Source of the DNA: Candidatus Beckwithbacteria bacterium
Lineage (GTDB): Bacteria > Patescibacteriota > Microgenomatia > UBA1400 > UBA1449
DNA length: 15,620 nt
NCBI GenBank assembly: GCA_012798485.1
Contig: JAAZND010000057.1
Location: 1 to 15,620 of the forward strand
Reading direction: 5' to 3'
Position numbers and translations under genes: made by a program. A model generated the notes under the pieces. That model was not told the DNA's origin. It was given only the letters and a program-made list of their open reading frames with translations, and searched no databases. Positions 13,652-15,620 of the stretch are shown piece by piece (position 1 is the stretch's first letter; every line of letters starts with the position of its first letter).

Positions 13652-15421
13652 TTATTTTTTTTCAATATTAAATAAACCTGAAGTCAAATGAATTGCTCCA
13701 GGAGCACGCAAGTTAAAAATTTTATAAAAATCACTTCCTGAAAAAAGTAAAGATCCTCGGTTGGTATTAAACAAAACCTGAGCTGTGGTTCCATCTTCGC
13801 TATAGGTAATGGAAACCGAAGAAATGGAAGAAACTGATCCACCATTTTTCTCAGCTTCTTCTTTGACTTTACTTTTACTCCATGTATCTGGAATTGATTC
13901 TCCATAACATGAAGAGTCTTCCTGAGATAGATGACTTTGGTTGGACTCGTCTTTTTTATAAACAATCAAGGCATTGACAATATCTGTCATTTCTTCCTGA
14001 GAAAGCCATGGGTGAGATCTGCCGCAAGTAGTTCCACTGCGAGTTTTATACCAGGATTTATAAAACCAAGGAGAACCTCCAATTTTTTCATAAGCCTCCG
14101 ATGTCCAACCATTTCTTCCCGATTTAGTATCCCAAAAACCTGGAGTTGTGTGACCTAAAGATGAATAACTTTCCTGATAACCTCCGGAGGTGGAAGCATA
14201 CCAGGCATTTACCACTTCTCCACTTCCATTACCAACCAAAATTTTACCTCTGGTATCATTAACTGCATCCCCCCATCTACCAGGGTTCCCAGCTTTACCT
14301 GAGTTATAAACTTGACCACTCTCGGTGGTACAAATTTCTTTTTTAAGAGATCGATCTCCCATTCTCCAATCAGTATAAGCCAAAGCATATGAACGAGCTG
14401 CAATCGCTTGAGCTTTTAAAGCTTCATAACCGCCTTCATCTGCCCAAGAAGTAGGCATTTCAGCAATCCCTTTAAGATAGTTATCTTCAAAAGACATTTC
14501 TCCAACTGTGGTTCTGATATTAAAATTGGTATCCACAGTTTCAATTCTCACATCGCCATAATAAGCTCTTAAAATATCTTCCGCTCCTTGTCCTTCCTTA
14601 GCTCTGCCAAAAGCACCATATTGACTCATGCCTTTAAAATGAGGAGCGCCAAAAGAAAAAGCAGCAAAAGCTGGTGAAAATCCCGGATTATAATCTGGTC
14701 TTGAAGCTGGATCATCAGATTGAGGGACACTCCCCACAGAAGTCTGAAAAGTGGCTGTTTTTTTAGCCAGCAATTCTTTCTGTTTTACTGTTAGCTCAGT
14801 AATTTGTTTAGATAAAGTTTCCTGATACTGCTTAGCGCCTTTGATTTCTTTTTCAAAAAATTGTTTTTGCTCATTGGCCTTGATTTCTAAAGCTTTTAAG
14901 GTTTCCTTGTCTTTTTCTAATTTTTTCTTATCGGCTTCAAGAGAAACCAGTTCCGCTGCTATTGCTGAAATTATTTTTTTGTTTTCTTCACTAATTGCTT
15001 TACGATAAGAAACTTCTTTGGCTAAATTAGCAATGGACGAGGATGAAAACAAAAGTAGAAATTCTGAAGGTTGTCTGATACTTTTATAAAGCTGCTCTAC
15101 TCTTTGGGAAAGTAAATCATACTGCAAATCAAAATCTTCCTCTCTTGTATTAATATCTTTTTCAACTTTGACAATGTTCTGCTGAGCTTGGGTAATAGAA
15201 TAATCCAGATTAGCCAACTTCTCCTGTAATCTTTTAACTTCTGATTCCAAAGGTCTGGTAGCGGCTTCACTTTTATTCTTGGCGTCTTCCAGCTCAGCAA
15301 TTTGTTTGGCAAGATCTTCAAATTCATCAGCCTGGAGAGGTTTATAGTCTAAGACCAAAAAAAATAAAGAAAAAATTAGTAGTAATTGCAAATTTTTTTT
15401 AAATATCATTCGATTTTTCAA
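13652..15421 (-). CDS. Secreted coiled-coil SpoIID/LytB-domain protein
   Basis: SpoIID/LytB proteins act on peptidoglycan: SpoIID cleaves denuded glycan strands, and LytB enhances an amidase. This product is 589 residues from TTG 15421, or 585 from ATG 15409 (MIFKKNLQLL), which I prefer; neither has a clear Shine-Dalgarno. A signal peptide covers about 1-31 (LLLIFSLFFLVLDYKPLQA before DEFE). Residues 33-222 form a long coiled coil like that of EnvC/PcsB hydrolase regulators. A Pro/Ser linker follows, then the SpoIID domain: HFKGMSQYGAFGRAKEGQGA, ILRAYYGDV, and LKGIAEMPTSWADEGGYEAL, where Glu321 matches the catalytic Glu of SpoIID. Next are KAQAIAARSYALAY and the YASTSGGYQES motif. It probably acts outside the membrane in wall remodelling or division. 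The organism need not sporulate. Confidence 0.85.
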   Translation of the reverse strand: MKNRMIFKKNLQLLLIFSLFFLVLDYKPLQADEFEDLAKQIAELEDAKNKSEAATRPLESEVKRLQEKLANLDYSITQAQQNIVKVEKDINTREEDFDLQYDLLSQRVEQLYKSIRQPSEFLLLFSSSSIANLAKEVSYRKAISEENKKIISAIAAELVSLEADKKKLEKDKETLKALEIKANEQKQFFEKEIKGAKQYQETLSKQITELTVKQKELLAKKTATFQTSVGSVPQSDDPASRPDYNPGFSPAFAAFSFGAPHFKGMSQYGAFGRAKEGQGAEDILRAYYGDVRIETVDTNFNIRTTVGEMSFEDNYLKGIAEMPTSWADEGGYEALKAQAIAARSYALAYTDWRMGDRSLKKEICTTESGQVYNSGKAGNPGRWGDAVNDTRGKILVGNGSGEVVNAWYASTSGGYQESYSSLGHTTPGFWDTKSGRNGWTSEAYEKIGGSPWFYKSWYKTRSGTTCGRSHPWLSQEEMTDIVNALIVYKKDESNQSHLSQEDSSCYGESIPDTWSKSKVKEEAEKNGGSVSSISSVSITYSEDGTTAQVLFNTNRGSLLFSGSDFYKIFNLRAPGAIHLTSGLFNIEKK

Positions 15422-15436
15422 TTAGTTTTTTTTAAT

Positions 15437-15457
15437 TTATACTAGAATTAAGTATAA
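15437..15457. promoter_or_regulatory. Divergent -10 palindrome between SpoIID-like gene and right-edge gene
   Basis: TTATACT-AGAATTA-AGTATAA is a 7-bp inverted repeat with a 7-base centre. Each arm contains TATACT, a fair -10, one on each strand, so it could serve both diverging genes (starts at 15409/15421 and 15489). Neither has a good -35. It may also be a protein-binding dyad. Confidence 0.35.
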
Positions 15458-15488
15458 CATCTTAGCGATGCTTTGTTTTGAAAAAATT

Positions 15489-15620
15489 ATGAACAATCAA
15501 AAAATCACAACACAAATTAAACATGTCAGCATATTTATTGTGTTATTTTTTTTATTTAATATTTTTCTTATTCTAACTGATGAAAAAATTTTAGCTTTCT
15601 CTGATCCTATCAATCAATAT
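15489..15620 (+). CDS. N-terminus of an exported or membrane protein, cut off by window edge
   Basis: The plus strand is open for 44 codons from ATG 15489 to the end of the window. The product begins MNNQKITTQIKHVSIFIVLF, followed by FLFNIFLILTDEKILAFSDP. This is a polar, basic start, one hydrophobic helix (about 13-30) and a possible signal-peptidase site after ILAFS. It diverges from the SpoIID-like gene across a 67-bp gap, so both may be wall or envelope genes. Too little is present to name a family. Confidence 0.6.
   Translation, partial: MNNQKITTQIKHVSIFIVLFFLFNIFLILTDEKILAFSDPINQY

Noticed and set aside
1..15620. CRISPR array, tRNA, rRNA, insertion sequence or phage genes
   Set aside because: No regularly spaced repeats, no tRNA fold other than the tmRNA ends, and no transposase, integrase or phage-like reading frame were seen.

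Overview
The window reads as a piece of a very AT-rich bacterial chromosome with small, tightly packed genes. The gene set suggests the Candidate Phyla Radiation (Patescibacteria), possibly a Microgenomates-type lineage. It has a SpoIID/LytB protein with a long coiled coil, a phosphatase-like/beta-propeller membrane protein, a smpB-ssrA pair and several probably leaderless promoters. This assignment is inference from gene content and base composition; there is no rRNA or other marker here to confirm it. Stops are standard: TGA ends the gene at 6708 within an ATGA overlap.

Layout, left to right. Positions 1-2489 (minus) hold one long open frame that runs off the left edge. It encodes a large soluble protein with a transglutaminase-like Cys-His-Asp core and a TPR-like C-terminal part. 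A 233-bp divergent gap with a perfect inverted repeat separates it from a plus-strand EamA/DMT transporter gene that is broken into three reading frames. This converges on, and overlaps, a 595-residue multi-pass membrane protein (3582-5369, minus) of the PTPS-related/GT-C-like type. A plus-strand block follows: a phosphoribosyltransferase gene split by a -1 shift (5478-6160), a conserved CCPxFDP protein (6229-6708), an AlkD-type DNA glycosylase overlapping it by 4 bp (6705-7412), and a GNAT acetyltransferase with a stop at codon 3 (7420-7839). On the minus strand are an ImmA/IrrE-like metallopeptidase (7979-8704) and a ComFC-type phosphoribosyltransferase (8799-9512).

The middle holds the trans-translation module on the minus strand: smpB (10425-10862) followed by ssrA/tmRNA (9860-10292). 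The tmRNA has a recognisable tRNA-like domain, an H-type pseudoknot and an unusually long tag frame (up to 42 residues ending AFAA). An 83-bp palindromic MITE-like element lies between the mature tmRNA 5' end and the nearest good -10 box. A small plus-strand ORF with an in-frame TAA (9582-9851) lies just beyond the tmRNA 3' end.

The right part is a minus-strand cell-envelope cluster: SpoIID/LytB-like secreted protein (13652-15421), bPH2-type membrane protein (12952-13626), a two-TM small protein (12723-12950) and a PP2C-like/TM/beta-propeller protein (10906-12696). A divergent plus-strand gene with a signal-anchor start runs off the right edge (15489-15620).

The most notable pattern is that five plus-strand genes between 2.7 and 9.9 kb carry frameshifts or early stops, while the complete minus-strand genes look intact. 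That may be real decay, slippage at homopolymers, or sequence error. The best candidates for new biology are the long tmRNA tag, the palindromic element in the ssrA leader, the transglutaminase-like giant at the left edge and the phosphatase-like/propeller envelope protein. No clearly new defence or mobile system was found.
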